Source: Microlunatus kandeliicorticis (GTDB lineage Bacteria > Actinomycetota > Actinomycetes > Propionibacteriales > Propionibacteriaceae). Taken from it: a stretch of DNA of 64,000 nt. Below are positions 33,707-43,013 of the stretch, one piece after another. The notes beneath the pieces are model-generated. The model was not told the DNA's origin, did no database searches, and was given only the letters and a program-made list of their open reading frames with translations. The stretch spans positions 124,001-188,000 of the forward strand of contig NZ_JACGWT010000001.1 in assembly GCF_014137855.1 (NCBI RefSeq), given 5' to 3'. A program made the position numbers and the translations under genes. Each line of letters begins with the position of its first letter. Position 1 is the first letter of the stretch.

Positions 33707-34018
33707 TCAGCGCTTCGGCTCGGGCCGCTCGGAGTCCGGTGAGACCTCGGATCCGCCGTAGGTGGTCGAGCCGTCGTAGCGGTCGTGGTCGGCGTCGCGC
33801 CCGCGGCGCCGGAAGTCCTGCTGCTCGCTGTCGCCGATGTTGTCCTCGGCGACCCCGTCGGGGGTGTCGGGCACGCCGTCCGCGCCACCGAACGCGGTCT
33901 GCGGGTCGCTGAAGCTCGAGCCGCCCATGGAGACCTCCCCGCCCTCGTCGTCCTCCTCGCCGCGGGCGGCGAGGACGGCGGCGGGATCGTCGACACGGTG
34001 TTCGGAGCTCTCGGCCAT
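33707..34018 (-). CDS. hypothetical acidic disordered protein (103 aa)
   Basis: From ATG 34018; TAGAGT lies 6-12 bases upstream, so a leaderless message is plausible. The sequence is hydrophilic, Asp/Glu/Gly-rich and lacks any predicted helix bundle or membrane segment (DPAAVLAARGEEDDEGGEVS; DGVPDTPDGVAEDN). It looks intrinsically disordered. I do not recognise a family. Codon use is like the neighbours, so it is probably real. Confidence 0.5.
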   Translation of the reverse strand: MAESSEHRVDDPAAVLAARGEEDDEGGEVSMGGSSFSDPQTAFGGADGVPDTPDGVAEDNIGDSEQQDFRRRGRDADHDRYDGSTTYGGSEVSPDSERPEPKR

Positions 34019-34197
34019 GCCCCCGACTCTAGTCAGCGGGCACCAAGGCCCCGTCGTGACGGACGGAGGCGACGGCGCAGGTTTGACCTGCCGGGCCCCG
34101 GGGTAGGGCAGCGACGACCAGGCTCGAGCGCCCGTCCCGCGTCCGCGGTGGGTGCCCGGGCTGAAGCAGTGACGACATCTCGAGCGAAGGAGCCAGC

Positions 34198-35184
34198 GTG
34201 ACCCGGTTCGGCTACACCCTGATGACGGAGCAGAGCGGACCGAAGGAGCTGGTCGGCTATGCGGTCGAGGCCGAGCGCCGCGGCTTCGACTTCGAGGTCT
34301 CGAGCGACCACTACTTCCCCTGGCTCTCCTCGATGGGTCACGCCCCGAACGCCTGGACGATGCTCGGTGCGGTCGCGCACGCCACGTCGCGGGTCGAGCT
34401 GATGACGTATGTGACCTGCCCGATCCGGCGCTACCACCCGGCCGTGGTCGCCCAGCAGGCCGCCACCCTGCAGATCCTCTCCGACGGGCGCTTCACCCTT
34501 GGTCTGGGCAGCGGGGAGAACCTCAACGAGCACGTGGTCGGCCAGGGCTGGCCCCCGGTCGCCCAGCGGCAGGACATGTTCGAGGAGGCCCTGACGATCA
34601 TCCGCGAGCTGCTCACCGGCGAGCTGGTCACCTGGGAGGGCAAGCACTTCCGGGTCGACTCGGCCCGGCTGTGGGACCTGCCCGACGGCGGGCTGGAGCT
34701 CGCGGCCGCGGTCTCCGGGGACGCGTCGATCGAGCGGTTCGCCCCGCTGGCCGACCACCTGATCACCACCGAGCCCGAGGCCGACCTGATCGAGAAGTGG
34801 GGCACCGAGCGCCGCAAGGCGAAGCTCGACGCGCAGACCCGGACGATCGGCCAGATCCCGATCTGCTGGGACCCCGACGAGGACGCCGCGGTCGCCCGGG
34901 CCCACGACCTGTTCCGCTGGTTCGGGCTGGGCTGGTCGGTCAACGCCGATCTGCCGACGACCGCCGGGTTCGCCGGCGCCAGCCAGTTCGTCAAGCCCGA
35001 GGACGTGGCCGAGGCGATCCCGTGCGGGCCCGACCTCGACGCGATCGTCGAGGCGGTCAAGCCGTTCTGGGAGGCCGGGTTCACCGACATCGCGCTGGTC
35101 CAGATCGGCGACAGCGCCCAGCAGGCGTTTCTCGACCAGGTGGCCGAGCCGCTGCTGGAGAAGCTGCGGTCGGCGGCCCGCTGA
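34198..35184 (+). CDS. LLM-class oxidoreductase (probably F420-dependent)
   Basis: 328 residues from GTG 34198, with GAAGGAG 8-14 bases upstream. The luciferase-like TIM barrel is indicated by FDFEVSSDHYFPWLSSMGH, VELMTYVTCPIRRYHPAVVA, and LGLGSGENLNEHV, matching the F420-dependent G6PDH/TIGR03557-like group rather than flavin monooxygenases. It ends 68 bases before the formate dehydrogenase gene. It uses reduced F420 with an unknown substrate; the proximity suggests linkage to one-carbon redox but does not prove it. Confidence 0.83.
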   Translation: MTRFGYTLMTEQSGPKELVGYAVEAERRGFDFEVSSDHYFPWLSSMGHAPNAWTMLGAVAHATSRVELMTYVTCPIRRYHPAVVAQQAATLQILSDGRFTLGLGSGENLNEHVVGQGWPPVAQRQDMFEEALTIIRELLTGELVTWEGKHFRVDSARLWDLPDGGLELAAAVSGDASIERFAPLADHLITTEPEADLIEKWGTERRKAKLDAQTRTIGQIPICWDPDEDAAVARAHDLFRWFGLGWSVNADLPTTAGFAGASQFVKPEDVAEAIPCGPDLDAIVEAVKPFWEAGFTDIALVQIGDSAQQAFLDQVAEPLLEKLRSAAR

Positions 35185-35252
35185 CCCGGCGTCGGGGGCG
35201 CGGCGTAGATTCCGTCCCGGACCGCAGGGTCCGGACCACGAGGAGGTGACCG

Positions 35253-38200
35253 GTGGCGCGGAAGACGTTGCTGGACTGGCCGGTGCTGCGTCAGCTGACC
35301 GGCCGCGACCCGCTCGGCCGCGGCGCCGCGGTGACCTCGGAACGCACCCGGAGCCTGGAGCCGCGCACCGTCCAGGCCGACACCGTGGTCAAGAGCATCT
35401 GCCCCTACTGCGCGGTCGGCTGCGGGCAGAACGTCTACGTCCGCGACGGCCGGGTCACCCAGATCGAGGGCGACCCGGACTCGCCGGTCAGCCGCGGTCG
35501 GCTCTGCCCGAAGGGCTCGGCCAGCGAGCAGCTGGTCAACTCACCGGGACGGGCCACCCGGATGCTCTACCGACGTCCGGGCGGGACCGCGTGGGAGCCG
35601 CTCGACCTCGAGCAGGCCACCGACATGATCGCCGACCGGGTGGTCGAGTCGCGGCGCCGGCACTGGCAGGACACCGACGAGCACGGCAAGCCGCTCCGCC
35701 GGACGATGGGGGTGGCCGCGCTGGGCGGCGCCACCCTGGACAACGAAGAGAACTATCTGATCAAGAAGCTCTTCACCGCGCTCGGCGCCATCCAGATCGA
35801 GAACCAAGCCCGTATTTGACACTCCGCCACGGTTCCCAGTCTGGGAGCCTCGTTCGGCCGGGGCGGTGCCACCGGCTTCCTGCAGGACCTGGCCAACAGC
35901 GACTGCATCGTCATCCAGGGCTCGAACATGGCCGAGTGCCACCCGGTCGGGTTCCAGTGGGTGATGGAGGCCAAGGCGCGCGGCGCGAAGGTGATCCACG
36001 TCGACCCGCGGTTCACCCGGACCTCGGCGGTGGCCGACACCCACGTCCCGATCCGGGCCGGCAGCGACATCGCCTTCCTCGGCGCGATCGTCAACCACAT
36101 CCTGAGCAACGACCTGTACTTCGCCGACTACGTCAAGGCCTACACGAACGCCTCGCACCTGGTCGGTGAGGACTTCCGCGACGTCGACGACCTCGACGGC
36201 GTCTTCTCCGGCTACGACCCGGAGACCGGGAAGTACGACACCGACAGCTGGGCCTACGAGGGCGAGACCGAGCACGCCGCCACCACCGGGCCGACCGCGC
36301 ACGCGGACGATCAGGACGGCGATGATCAGGACGGCGATGATCACGACGGCGATGATCACGCGAGCACGGCGCACGAGGGCGGGGTCAGCCCGGGCGGCGA
36401 GTCCGAGCAGTCCGAGTCGAGCCGCGGCGCGGCCCACGAGCTCGGCGGACACGGCGCCAGCGTCGAGCACCAGCAGATCCAGCGCGACGAGACGCTGCAG
36501 CACCCGCGCTGCGTGTTCCAGGTGCTCAAGCGGCACTTCGCCCGCTACACCCCCGAGCTGGTCCAGCAGGCCTGCGGCATCACCCCCGAGCAGTTCCTCG
36601 AGGTCTGCGAGGCGGTGACCGCCAACAGCGGCCGCGACCGCACCACCGCCTGGGTCTACTCGGTCGGCTGGACCCACCACACCGTGGCCATCCAGTACAT
36701 CCGCACCTCGGCGATCATCCAGCTGCTGCTGGGCAACACCGGGCGTCCGGGCGGCGGGATCATGGCGCTCCGCGGTCACGCCAGCATCCAGGGCAGCACC
36801 GACATCCCGACGCTCTACAACCTGCTGCCCGGCTATCTGCCGATGCCGATGGCCGGCCAGCACGACACCCTGGCCGAGATGGCCGCCGGGATCGCCAGCT
36901 CCTCGCAGAAGGGCTACTGGGCCAACGCGCGGACCTACGTCGTCAACCTGCTCAAGGCGTGGTGGGGCGACGCGGCCACCGAGGACAACGACTTCGCCTA
37001 CGACTACCTGCCGCGGCTGACCGGCGACCACGGCACCTACGCGACCGTGATGGACATGCTGGCCGACAAGATCGACGGCTACTTCCTGGTCGGTCAGAAC
37101 CCGGCCGTCGGGTCGGCGCACGCGAAGATGCAACGACTGGGCCTGGCCCACCTCAAGTGGCTGGTGGTCCGTGACCTCAACCTGATCGAGTCGGCCACGT
37201 TCTGGAAGGACGCGCCGGAGATCGAGACCGGTGAGCTCCGCACCGCCGACATCGACACCGAGGTGTTCTTCTTCCCGGCGGCCAGCCACGTGGAGAAGTC
37301 CGGTTCGTTCACCCAGACCCAGCGGATGCTCCAGTGGCACCACAAGGCGGTCGATCCGCCGGGGGACTGCCAGAGCGACCTCGACTTCTTCCACCGGCTC
37401 GGCGTCAAGATCAGGGAGCGGCTGGCCGACAGCGGCGACGACCGCGACCGACCGGTGCTCGACCTGACCTGGGACTACCCGGTCGACGAGCACGGCGAGG
37501 TCAGCGCCGACGCGGTGCTGCGCGAGATCAACGGGTTCCACCTCGGCGGCGAGAAGGCCGGCCAGGCGCTCGGCAGCTACCTCGAGATGGAGGACGACGG
37601 GTCGACGGCCGGCGGCTGCTGGATCTACACCGGTGTCTACGCCGACGAGGTGAACCAGGCCGCCCGGCGCAAGCCCGGCCGTGACCAGTCCTGGGTGGCG
37701 CCGGAGTGGGGCTGGGCCTGGCCGGCCAACCGGCGGATCCTCTACAACCGCGCCTCGGCCGACCCGGACGGGAAGCCGTGGAGCGAGCGCAAGGCCTACG
37801 TCTGGTGGGACGAGGACCAGCAGAAGTGGGTCGGTCACGACGTCCCCGACTTCGAGCCGGACAAGCCGCCGAGCTACCGGCCGCCGGAGGGCGCCACCGG
37901 GATCGCCGCGCTGGCCGGGGACGACCCGTTCATCATGCAGGCCGACGGGAAGGGCTGGCTGTACGCGCCGTCGGGGCTGCTCGACGGGCCGATGCCCAGC
38001 CACTACGAGCCGCAGGAGAGCCCGGTGGCCAACCCGGTCTACCGGCAGCAGTCCAACCCGACCCGCGAGGTGTTCCCGCGCGAGGACAACCTGCAGAACC
38101 CGTCGGGCGACGAGCCGGGAGCCGAGGTCTACCCCTACGTGTTCACCACCTACCGGCTCACCGAGCACCACACCGCGGGCGGGATGAGCCGCTGGCAGCC

Positions 38201-38642
38201 GTACCTGGCCGAGCTCCAGCCGGAGTTCTTCTGCGAGGTGTCGCCGGAGCTGGCCCGCGAGCGCGGACTCGAGCACCTCGGCTGGGCCACCATCGTCAGC
38301 GCCCGGACCGCGATCGAGGCCCGGGTGATGGTCACCGACCGGGTGGTGCCGCTGCGGATGGGGGACCGGGTGGTGCACCAGATCGGGTTGCCCTACCACT
38401 GGGGGGTCGGGAACGAGGCACTGGTCAGCGGCGACTCGGCGAACGACCTGTTCGGCGTCACCCTCGACCCCAACGTCCACATCCAGGAGAGCAAGGTGGC
38501 CTCCTGCGACATCCGGGCCGGCCGCCGTCCGCGCGGCCCGGCGCTGCTCGACTTCGTCGCCGACTACCGGCGGCGAGCCGGGATCACCACCGAGACCGGC
38601 AACCAGCGCCGGACCCCGGGCACCGAGGGAGCCACGTCATGA
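35253..38642 (+). CDS. fdhA: selenocysteine-containing formate dehydrogenase, catalytic alpha subunit
   Basis: The 1129-residue product is read through an in-frame TGA at 35817-35819 as selenocysteine 189: flanking residues NQARI-U-HSATVPSLG match the Sec site of FdnG/FdoG-type enzymes (ARV-U-HSPTV). GTG 35253 follows AGGAGG. A [4Fe-4S] site is at CPYCAVGC with a fourth Cys in GRLCPKG. Molybdopterin-binding segments (GSNMAECHPVGFQW) and the C-terminal MopB domain (EHHTAGGMSRWQPYLAEL) follow. An acidic insertion at residues 350-377 is atypical. No twin-arginine signal is seen, so the active site probably faces the cytoplasm. It oxidises formate to CO2. Confidence 0.9.
35817..35849 (+). promoter_or_regulatory. 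Sec UGA codon plus SECIS hairpin
   Basis: TGA (35817-35819) is followed after 11 bases by GGTTCCCA (35831-35838), GTC loop (35839-35841), and TGGGAGCC (35842-35849): an 8-pair stem with one G-T pair. The loop region AGTCT resembles the AGGTCT apex of the E. coli fdhF SECIS, and spacing from the UGA is as expected for SelB binding. Confidence 0.85.
36306..36362 (+). repeat. 15-bp coding tandem repeats inside fdhA
   Basis: Four near-identical 15-base units (starting 36306, 36321, 36336; a partial fourth at 36351) encode DDQDG, DDQDG, DDHDG and DDHAS. The array lies within the acidic insertion of the formate dehydrogenase alpha subunit and stays in frame. Confidence 0.8.
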
Positions 38643-39598
38643 GCCTCGCCGACACCGGCCCCGGGACCGGGCTGCCGGGCTTCCGGGCCGGAGCCGAGGG
38701 CCCGGCTGCCGACGCCGGCTGGACCGACCGGCCGGCGCGCAAGGGGTTCTTCACCGACACCTCGATCTGCATCGGCTGCAAGGCGTGCGAGGTCGCCTGC
38801 AAGGAGTGGAACGGCGTCCCGCAGGACGGGCTGTTCGAGCTGCTCGGCAGCTCCTACGACAACACCGGCGCGCTCGGTGCGAGCACCTGGCGGCACGTCG
38901 CGTTCGTCGAGCAGCGCAAGCCGCTCGGCGGCCAGCGCACCGGCGTGACCGACCTCGGGATGCCGGCCTTCGACAAGCCCGGTGCGGTCGCCGACCCGGA
39001 CGAACGCACCGATTTCCGCTGGCTGATGAGCTCGGACGTCTGCAAGCACTGCACTAACGCCGCCTGTCTGGACGTCTGCCCCACCGGTGCGCTGTTCCGG
39101 ACCGAGTTCGGCACCGTGGTGGTCCAGCCGGACGTCTGCAACGGCTGCGGCTACTGCGTCCCCGCCTGCCCGTACGGGGTGATCGAGCGTCGCGAGGGCG
39201 ACGCCGCGCACGTGCCGAACGTCGGTGTCGCGCAGAAGTGCACCCTCTGCTACGACCGGCTGCGGGAGGACCAGACCCCGGCCTGCGCCAAGGCCTGCCC
39301 GACCGAGTCGATCCAGTTCGGCGACCTCGACGAGCTCCGCCAGCGTGCCGACCGCCGGGTCGCCGCGCTGCACGAGCAGGGGGTGATGGACGCCCGGCTG
39401 TACGGCAACGACCCCGACGACGGCGTCGGCGGCGCGGGCGCGTTCTTCCTGCTGCTCGACGAACCCGAGACCTACGGTCTGCCGCCCGACCCGGTGGTCA
39501 CCACCGCCGACCTGCCGAGCATGTGGCGCCGGGCGGGCTTGGCCGCCGCCGGGCTGCTCGCCGCGGCCGCCGTCGCCTTCGTCGGGAGGTCGCGGTGA
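38639..39598 (+). CDS. formate dehydrogenase iron-sulfur (beta) subunit
   Basis: 319 residues, start ATG 38639 overlapping the alpha stop (ATGA). Four [4Fe-4S] ferredoxin sites are visible: CIGCKACEVACKEWN, CKHCTNAACLDVCPTGAL, CNGCGYCVPACPYG, and CTLCYDRLRED then CAKACPTES. A C-terminal membrane helix (LAAAGLLAAAAVAFVG) anchors it, as in FdoH. It relays electrons from the alpha subunit to the membrane subunit. Confidence 0.9.
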   Translation: MSLADTGPGTGLPGFRAGAEGPAADAGWTDRPARKGFFTDTSICIGCKACEVACKEWNGVPQDGLFELLGSSYDNTGALGASTWRHVAFVEQRKPLGGQRTGVTDLGMPAFDKPGAVADPDERTDFRWLMSSDVCKHCTNAACLDVCPTGALFRTEFGTVVVQPDVCNGCGYCVPACPYGVIERREGDAAHVPNVGVAQKCTLCYDRLREDQTPACAKACPTESIQFGDLDELRQRADRRVAALHEQGVMDARLYGNDPDDGVGGAGAFFLLLDEPETYGLPPDPVVTTADLPSMWRRAGLAAAGLLAAAAVAFVGRSR

Positions 39599-39609
39599 CC
39601 CACACCCTC

Positions 39610-39675
39610 CGTGCCCTGAGCCGCCCTTCCCGTGCCCTGAGCCGCCCTTCCCGTGCCCTGAGCCCGTCGAAGGGC
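39610..39675. repeat. intergenic repeat in the fdh operon: 21-bp tandem copies plus one full element
   Basis: Units of 21 bases start at 39610 and 39631 (CGTGCCCTGAGCCGCCCTTCC type). The third, at 39652, runs into a full reverse copy of the TCGACRGGCTC element (39655-39675, GCCCT/AGGGC arms). It separates the beta and NrfD-type genes, so it lies inside the putative transcript. Confidence 0.75.
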
Positions 39676-39695
39676 CGGCTCCGAGGAGCGAGCGC

Positions 39696-40829
39696 GTGAG
39701 CACCCCGAACCCGCCGGGCGGCCCGACCACCCCGAACCCCACCGGCCGCGACGACGCCCGGAACCCGACGGCCGGACGCGAGGGCGTCCCCGGCTCGCAG
39801 GGACCGGGCCCGCGAACCGGCGAGGGCAGAAGCGGCGGCCGGCGACGCGGACGCGGCGGGCGGGGCGAGCAGGCCGTGGTCCCGGACGCCACCTTCACCT
39901 CCTACTACGGACGCCCGGTGGTCAAGGCCTCGCCGTGGGAGGCCGACATCCCGGCCTACCTGTTCCTGGGCGGGGTGGCCGCCGGGTCGTCGCTGCTCGC
40001 CGCCGGGGGTGACCTGACCGGACGGCCCGCGGTGCGCCGGGCCGGGCGGATCGCCGCCCTCGGCGCGCTCGCCGTCAGCTTCGCCGCGCTGGTGCACGAC
40101 CTGGGCAAGCCGGTCCGCTTCGTCAACATGCTGCGGGTGATCAAGCCGACCTCGCCGATGTCGGTCGGCACCTGGATCCTCTCCGCCTACGCCCCCGGCA
40201 CCGCGCTCGCCGGTGCGGCCGAGGTGGCCGCCCTGCTGCCGTGGAGCTTCGGGTGGCCCGGCCGGCTGCTCCGGGCGTCCGCGCGTCCGGGTGGGATCGC
40301 CGCCGCCGTGATCGCCCCGGGGGTCGCCTCGTACACGGCGGTGCTGCTCACCGACACCGCGACCCCGGCCTGGCACAGCGCCTACCGCGAGCTGCCGTTC
40401 GTCTTCGTCGGATCGGCCGCCGCCGCGGCCGGGGGCCTGTCGATGATCACCGCGCCGACCGCCCAGGCCGGGCCGGCGCGTCGGCTCGCGCTGGCCGGTG
40501 CCGCCACCGAGCTGACCGCCGAGACGATCATGGAACGCTCGATGGGACTGTCGGAGGAGACGCTCCGGACCGGGACCGCCGGCACCCTGATGCGGATCAG
40601 CAAGCTCAGCACGGCGCTCGGCGCGGCCGGCACCCTGCTCGCCGGGCGCAGCCGGGTGGCCGCCGTGCTCTCCGGGCTGGCGCTGCTCACCGGCTCGGTG
40701 TGCACCCGGTTCGGGATCTTCCACGCCGGTCAGGCCTCGGCCCGGGACCCGAAGTACACCGTGGTCCCGCAGCGGGAACGGCTCGACGAGCGCGACGGAC
40801 GTCCGGCGCAGGATCCCGCCGGCTCCTGA
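39696..40829 (+). CDS. NrfD/PsrC-type membrane subunit of formate dehydrogenase
   Basis: 377 residues from GTG 39696. An unusually long Pro/Gly/Arg-rich N-terminal extension (residues 1-60) precedes the NrfD domain: PAYLFLGGVAAGSSLLAAGG, LVHDLGKPVRFVNMLRVIKP (conserved H-D-L-G-KP motif), and about eight membrane helices. NrfD subunits hand electrons to quinone without heme. The usual heme gamma subunit is thus replaced. It belongs to the same locus as alpha and beta. Confidence 0.83.
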   Translation: MSTPNPPGGPTTPNPTGRDDARNPTAGREGVPGSQGPGPRTGEGRSGGRRRGRGGRGEQAVVPDATFTSYYGRPVVKASPWEADIPAYLFLGGVAAGSSLLAAGGDLTGRPAVRRAGRIAALGALAVSFAALVHDLGKPVRFVNMLRVIKPTSPMSVGTWILSAYAPGTALAGAAEVAALLPWSFGWPGRLLRASARPGGIAAAVIAPGVASYTAVLLTDTATPAWHSAYRELPFVFVGSAAAAAGGLSMITAPTAQAGPARRLALAGAATELTAETIMERSMGLSEETLRTGTAGTLMRISKLSTALGAAGTLLAGRSRVAAVLSGLALLTGSVCTRFGIFHAGQASARDPKYTVVPQRERLDERDGRPAQDPAGS

Positions 40830-40879
40830 CCGCCGCTCGGGACCCGGAACTGTCAGACCCGACGGGCAGAGTGGGGACG

Positions 40880-41965
40880 ATGCCTGACACGGAAACCGAC
40901 CGCTCCACCCGACCGCTGCTCGACATCGGCCGGATCTACGCCGAGCCCGAGGCTGCCGCGTCCCCGCGCGGTCGGCAGGTGCTCGACCGCTGGCCCGACG
41001 CCGAGGTCGTCGAGGTGCCCAGCCACTGGCAGATCCCCGAGCTCCACGGCAACGAGGCGAACGTCGCGCGCTGGGTGCGGATCAAACGCGAGGCGCTGGT
41101 CCTCGGCGTGAAGAAGTCGCTGAGCGCCCGGCCCAACGGGCGTTCGACCGACTTCATCGCCCCGTCGACCTCCAACGGGTGCGCGATGGCCTGCGCCTAC
41201 TGCTACGTCCCGCGGCGTAAGGGCTACAGCAACCCGATCACCGTCTTCACCAACATCGACAAGATCACCGGCTATCTCTCCCGGCACGCGCGGCGCCAGG
41301 GTCCCAAGCCGCAGCCCAACCAGTGCGACCCGGTCGACTGGGTCTACGACCTCGGCGAGAACAGCGACTGCAGCGTCGACGCGCTGGTCAGCGACAACGT
41401 CGCCGACCTGGTCGCCACCTTCCGCGGGCTGCCCAACGCCAAGGCCTCGTTCGCCACCAAGTACGTCAACCGGGAGCTGCTCGACCTCGACCCCCAGGGC
41501 CGCACCCGGGTGCGGTTCTCGCTGATGCCGGCCGCCCAGGCCATGCTGCTCGACATCCGCACCTCGCCGATCGTGGCGCGGCTGGCCGCGATGGACGACT
41601 TCGTGGCCGCCGGGTACGAAGTGCAGGTCAACTTCTCCCCGGTGGTGGTGGTCGACGGCTGGCTGGAGGCCTGGGCCGAGCTGCTCGGGCAGCTCGACGA
41701 CGCCACCTCGGCGGCGACCAAGGCCCAGCTGGCCTGCGAGGTGATCTTCCTGACCCACAACGACCGGTTGCACGAGGTCAACCTCGGCTGGCACCCGCAG
41801 GCCGAGCAGGTGCTCTGGCGCCCCGAGCTGCAGGAGCCCAAGCGGTCCGAGAACGGGATGATCAACGTCCGCTACCGGTGGCGGGAGAAGCAGCGCTATC
41901 TCGAGCAGTTCCTCGGGCTGCTGGCCGACCGGGCACCCTGGTGCCCGGTCCGTTACGCCTTCTGA
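40880..41965 (+). CDS. spore-photoproduct-lyase-like radical SAM protein
   Basis: 361 residues from ATG 40880; CAGAGT at 40867-40872 lies 7 bases upstream, so it has its own leaderless promoter. The radical SAM CX3CX2C motif is CAMACAYCYVPRRKGY. The downstream segments (ASFATKYVNRELLDLD, NFSPVVVVDGWLEAWAELL) match the SplB family. SplB repairs the thymine spore photoproduct in DNA. Many non-sporulating actinobacteria carry such homologues of unsettled function. Confidence 0.8.
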   Translation: MPDTETDRSTRPLLDIGRIYAEPEAAASPRGRQVLDRWPDAEVVEVPSHWQIPELHGNEANVARWVRIKREALVLGVKKSLSARPNGRSTDFIAPSTSNGCAMACAYCYVPRRKGYSNPITVFTNIDKITGYLSRHARRQGPKPQPNQCDPVDWVYDLGENSDCSVDALVSDNVADLVATFRGLPNAKASFATKYVNRELLDLDPQGRTRVRFSLMPAAQAMLLDIRTSPIVARLAAMDDFVAAGYEVQVNFSPVVVVDGWLEAWAELLGQLDDATSAATKAQLACEVIFLTHNDRLHEVNLGWHPQAEQVLWRPELQEPKRSENGMINVRYRWREKQRYLEQFLGLLADRAPWCPVRYAF

Positions 41966-41988
41966 GCGCCGCTCGGCCGGCCGGCGTT

Positions 41989-42014
41989 GGTTGGCGGCCC
42001 GCCGGTCCGGGTAC
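41989..42014 (+). promoter_or_regulatory. SigF/SigB-type promoter
   Basis: GGTTG (41989-41993) and GGGTAC (42009-42014) are separated by 15 bases, close to the SigF consensus GGTTT-N15-17-GGGTAC. It is 9 bases ahead of the SDR start codon at 42024. A cognate-type sigma factor is encoded at 31316 and the gene's relatives are general-stress genes elsewhere. Confidence 0.65.
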
Positions 42015-42023
42015 CCCGGCGGC

Positions 42024-42911
42024 ATGAGCGAGCGCCCCGAGGACCCGACCGAACGCTTCGACCAGCCCGAGAACACCGGTGACCAGATCCCGCACCCCGG
42101 GCTGACCGGCGAGATGGACGACCAGCCCGACCACGGCGAGGACAGCTACGTCGGTCACGAGCGGCTGGTCGGCAAGCGGGCGGTGATCACCGGGGGTGAC
42201 TCGGGCATCGGTCGCGCCGTCGCCATCGCCTTCGCCCGCGAGGGCGCCGACGTGGTGATCAGCTATCTGCCCGAGGAGGAGCCCGACGGCGCCGAGACCG
42301 CCCGGCTGATCGAGGCCGCCGGCCGCAAGGCGGTGCGCTGCCCCGGGGACATCCGCACCGAGGAGGCCTGCCAGCAGCTGATCGACACCGCGGTCTCCGA
42401 GCTCGGCGGCCTCGACATCCTGGTCAACAACGCGGCCTTCCAGATGGCGCAGCCCGGCGGCATCGCGGACATCACCACCGAGCAGTTCGACCGGGTGATG
42501 AAGACCAACCTCTATGCGATGTTCTGGCTGTGCAAGCAGGCGTTGCCGCACCTCGGGGCCGGCTCGTCGATCATCAACACCGCCTCGGTCCAGGCCGTCG
42601 ACCCGTCGCCGCACCTGCTCGACTACGCCACCACCAAGGCCGGGATCCACAACTTCACCCGCGGGCTGGCCGCCGAGCTGGCCGAGCAGGGCGTCCGGGT
42701 GAACGCGGTGGCGCCCGGCCCGATCTGGACCCCGCTGATCCCGGCGACGATGCCGACCGACACCGCCGAGGGACACGGCGAGTCCGCGCCGATGGGGCGC
42801 GCCGGTCAACCGGCTGAGCTGGCGCCGGCCTACGTGTTCTTCGCCTCGACCGACTCGAGCTACATCACCGGCGAGATGCTCGGCGTCGCGGGCGGCAAAC
42901 CGGTCTCCTGA
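42024..42911 (+). CDS. SDR of the general-stress (GSP39/YhdF-like) type
   Basis: 295 residues from ATG 42024. The hydrophilic N-terminal 40 residues (PGLTGEMDDQPDHGEDSYVG) precede the Rossmann fold: VITGGDSGIGRAVA, NNAAFQM, TASVQAVDPSPHLLDYATTK (Ser and YxxxK), APGPIWTPLIPATM. This exact arrangement (long N-terminal tail, DYATTKAGI) is that of general stress SDRs such as Bacillus YhdF. A SigF-type promoter supports stress induction. The substrate is unknown. Confidence 0.83.
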   Translation: MSERPEDPTERFDQPENTGDQIPHPGLTGEMDDQPDHGEDSYVGHERLVGKRAVITGGDSGIGRAVAIAFAREGADVVISYLPEEEPDGAETARLIEAAGRKAVRCPGDIRTEEACQQLIDTAVSELGGLDILVNNAAFQMAQPGGIADITTEQFDRVMKTNLYAMFWLCKQALPHLGAGSSIINTASVQAVDPSPHLLDYATTKAGIHNFTRGLAAELAEQGVRVNAVAPGPIWTPLIPATMPTDTAEGHGESAPMGRAGQPAELAPAYVFFASTDSSYITGEMLGVAGGKPVS

Positions 42912-42929
42912 CCCGACGGCACGTCGGAG

Positions 42930-43008
42930 GGATCTGACCGCTCGTCGCGTCCGGGGCACCCGCCCCCGCGTGGCCCGGGGCCCGAGGTGCGATCGAGCGG
43001 TCGGATCC
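42930..43008. terminator. long inverted repeat in convergent gap (SDR/selD)
   Basis: GGATCTGACCGCTCG (42930-42944) and CGAGCGGTCGGATCC (42994-43008) pair over 14 of 15 positions around a 49-base loop. The gap is convergent, so it may act as a bidirectional terminator or transcript-end structure for both genes. No U-tract is obvious. Confidence 0.5.
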
Positions 43009-43013
43009 TGCCG

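Noticed and set aside
35817-35819. TGA in fdhA as a frameshift or pseudogene
   Set aside because: The frame continues without shift on both sides, the flanks match the known Sec site, a SECIS hairpin follows, and selA, selB, selC and selD are encoded nearby.
35541-38480. 979-codon open frame on the minus strand opposite fdhA
   Set aside because: It is the antisense shadow of a GC-rich gene; its product is low-complexity Val/Asp/Arg/His with no fold, while the plus strand encodes a conserved enzyme.
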